Source of the DNA: Paenibacillus albidus
GTDB taxonomy: Bacteria; Bacillota; Bacilli; Paenibacillales; Paenibacillaceae
Length of the DNA stretch: 64,000 nt
Assembly (NCBI RefSeq): GCF_014644435.1
Contig: NZ_BMKR01000007.1
Coordinates: 62,001 to 126,000 of the forward strand
Reading direction: 5' to 3'
The position numbers were made by a program, and so were the translations under genes. The notes below the pieces were generated by a model, which searched no databases, was not told the origin of the DNA, and saw only the letters and a list, made by a program, of their open reading frames with translations. Position 1 is the first letter of the stretch. Every line of letters begins with the position of its first letter. Of this stretch, positions 62,824 to 64,000 are shown piece after piece.

Positions 62824-63924
62824 TTAGCGTACCGGAGTGCCGCTGATACACACATTATCCCCGAGCACTTCCACTTCCACTCCCTCAAGCGAGATGGCAT
62901 CCCGCATCAGTTCAACACCGGGAAAAGCAAAAGTCCCTTTCTCTCCTGCTCCGCCGCCGACAATCTTGGGAGCAAAGAACAGAATCACCCGGTCAATGAG
63001 CCCGGCCTCAAGCATCGCACCATTGAGGGTGCCTCCGCCTTCCAGCAGGATGGAGCCGATCTCCAGCTCGCCAAGCGCCGTCATGGCCGACTTCAAATCC
63101 ACGCGTGGGCCGGGGCCGCAGACCACTACCTGTACGCCAGCCGCCTGCAGAAGTGCTTTGGTGCCGGGATCGGCTGCACCGGTAGTGACTATAACCGTAG
63201 GTGCCAGGCCATCGCTGACTACAGCCGCTTCCAGCGGAATCCGCAGCGTGGAATCTATCACAATCCGCACCGGATTCAGCCCCGGAACCTCAAGCCTTGT
63301 CGTCAGCGAAGGATTATCCGCGATGATCGTATTCACGCCGACCATAATGCCCTGATGACGGTGCCGCAGCGTGTGTACGATCTTCCGCGCTTCCGCGTTC
63401 GAGATCCATTTGCTGTCTCCGGTCCGTGTGGCAATCCTGCCGTCCAGTGTACTTGCACTTTTAAGCGTTACGAAGGGCTGTTTCGTCAAAATATATTTGA
63501 TGAATTTCTCATTCAGCCGTAAGGCACGGCCGCGCAGCAGGCCTACCTCTACCTCAATCCCCTGTTCACGAAGCATTTGAACTCCACGGCCTGCCACTTG
63601 CGGATTAGGGTCCTCACAGGCAACTACTACCCGGGTTACCCCCTCGTCGATCAGCCGCTGGCTGCAGGGCGGGGTTTTGCCGTAATGGCTGCAGGGTTCC
63701 AGCGTAACGTAAGCCGTACTCCCCCGGGCCTTTCCGGCGGCCATGTTCAAGGCATGAACCTCGGCATGTCCCGTCCCCCGCTGCAAATGTGTGCCCAAGC
63801 CAATCATGGCGCCGTCTTTGACGACAACACAGCCAACCACCGGGTTGATTCCCGTCTGTCCTTGTGCCCGTTCGGCCATATCCAGCGCCAGGGACATATA
63901 ATACTCATCGTTCATCGTGTCCAT
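62824..63924 (-). CDS. ribD: riboflavin-specific deaminase/reductase RibD
   Basis: Bifunctional enzyme for the second and third riboflavin steps. N-terminal deaminase with zinc ligands in GHAEVHALNMA (HAE) and EPCSHYGKTPPC (PCxxxxxxPPC); C-terminal reductase with KSASTLDGRIAT, TRTGDSKWIS and EGGGTLNGAML. ATG 63924 has GGAGG 6 nt upstream; a TTG-started longer frame contains the SD. The leader upstream (63945-64000) is cut by the window edge; the visible GGGTGTTTTTT may be the end of a terminator, so an FMN riboswitch is possible but not visible. Confidence 0.96.
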   Translation of the reverse strand: MDTMNDEYYMSLALDMAERAQGQTGINPVVGCVVVKDGAMIGLGTHLQRGTGHAEVHALNMAAGKARGSTAYVTLEPCSHYGKTPPCSQRLIDEGVTRVVVACEDPNPQVAGRGVQMLREQGIEVEVGLLRGRALRLNEKFIKYILTKQPFVTLKSASTLDGRIATRTGDSKWISNAEARKIVHTLRHRHQGIMVGVNTIIADNPSLTTRLEVPGLNPVRIVIDSTLRIPLEAAVVSDGLAPTVIVTTGAADPGTKALLQAAGVQVVVCGPGPRVDLKSAMTALGELEIGSILLEGGGTLNGAMLEAGLIDRVILFFAPKIVGGGAGEKGTFAFPGVELMRDAISLEGVEVEVLGDNVCISGTPVR

Positions 63925-64000
63925 CATCATCCTCCGATCTTTCAAGCCAATGACTCAGTTGCCAAGACAAAAAACACCCATTTCAAACTCCAGGGGGAGC

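Noticed and set aside
63945..64000. FMN riboswitch upstream of ribD
   Set aside because: Only a possible terminator tail is visible before the window ends; no aptamer sequence can be seen.
1..64000. tRNA or rRNA genes, insertion sequences, prophage
   Set aside because: No cloverleaf-like sequence, rRNA segment, transposase, integrase or phage structural gene was recognised on either strand.

Overview
This 64 kb window is a stretch of bacterial chromosome from a spore-forming Firmicute, most likely Paenibacillus or a close relative. Sporulation genes (spoIVA, spoVIF, spmA/spmB, gerW, ypeB, a dacB-type carboxypeptidase) sit in Bacillus-like gene order, but with Paenibacillus-like differences: futalosine-type menaquinone genes (mqnA), a fused RibBA, many GTG/TTG starts, and a Ser T-box ahead of serA. 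No rRNA, tRNA, prophage, insertion sequence or CRISPR array was seen. About 70 genes are called.

Layout. (1) 1-7.9 kb, minus strand: the aromatic supraoperon aroC-aroB-aroH-trpE-D-C-F-B, with trpB cut by the window edge. Between aroH and trpE lies a leader with 13 NAG triplets at exact 5-nt spacing, followed by an intrinsic terminator: a TRAP (MtrB) attenuator. mtrB itself is at 15.1 kb. (2) 8.0-14.4 kb, minus: cheR, ndk, then a menaquinone operon hepS-menG-(ubiA-like)-ubiX-mqnA-hepT. (3) 14.4-17.6 kb: a hypothetical gene, mtrB, hbs, spoIVA. (4) 18.0-31.8 kb: ridA on plus, then on minus a yphF-like lipoprotein gene, a ferredoxin, a nucleotidyltransferase-like gene, DUF2768, spoVIF, gpsA, plsY, der, rpsA, plsC, cmk, a PilZ gene, ypeB, prsW and a mecA-family gene. 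(5) 31.8-36.0 kb: a polysaccharide deacetylase, a 52-bp tandem repeat array, a phosphoesterase, a CPBP protease and hypothetical genes. (6) 36.0-38.2 kb: T-box and serA. (7) 38.2-47.5 kb: an accessory block with an SDR/WYL-regulator pair, a minimal chemoreceptor, a GEMM-I (cyclic-di-GMP class I) riboswitch driving a four-gene enzyme operon, and glpK. (8) 47.6-54.2 kb, minus: rluB-resABCDE for cytochrome c maturation and redox signalling. (9) 54.2-60.2 kb: a small amidase-like gene, spmB, spmA, dacB-type, gerW, a ytfI-like gene, scpB, scpA. (10) 60.3-63.9 kb: ribD-ribE-ribBA-ribH.

The most unusual part is 42.0-45.9 kb. A promoter, a GEMM-I aptamer and a rho-independent terminator precede an operon encoding a thiamine-diphosphate (acetolactate-synthase-like) enzyme, a carboxymuconolactone-decarboxylase-like protein, a small STAS-like protein and a KAS III-like enzyme. 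The last keeps the catalytic Cys, but at the positions of the usual His and Asn it has Ser and Tyr. This looks like a second-messenger-controlled small-molecule (possibly acyloin-type) pathway whose product I cannot name. Function statements for it are inference from family membership only.

Gene starts were often moved downstream of the longest ORF because a Shine-Dalgarno sequence lies inside the longer version; these choices are stated per gene.
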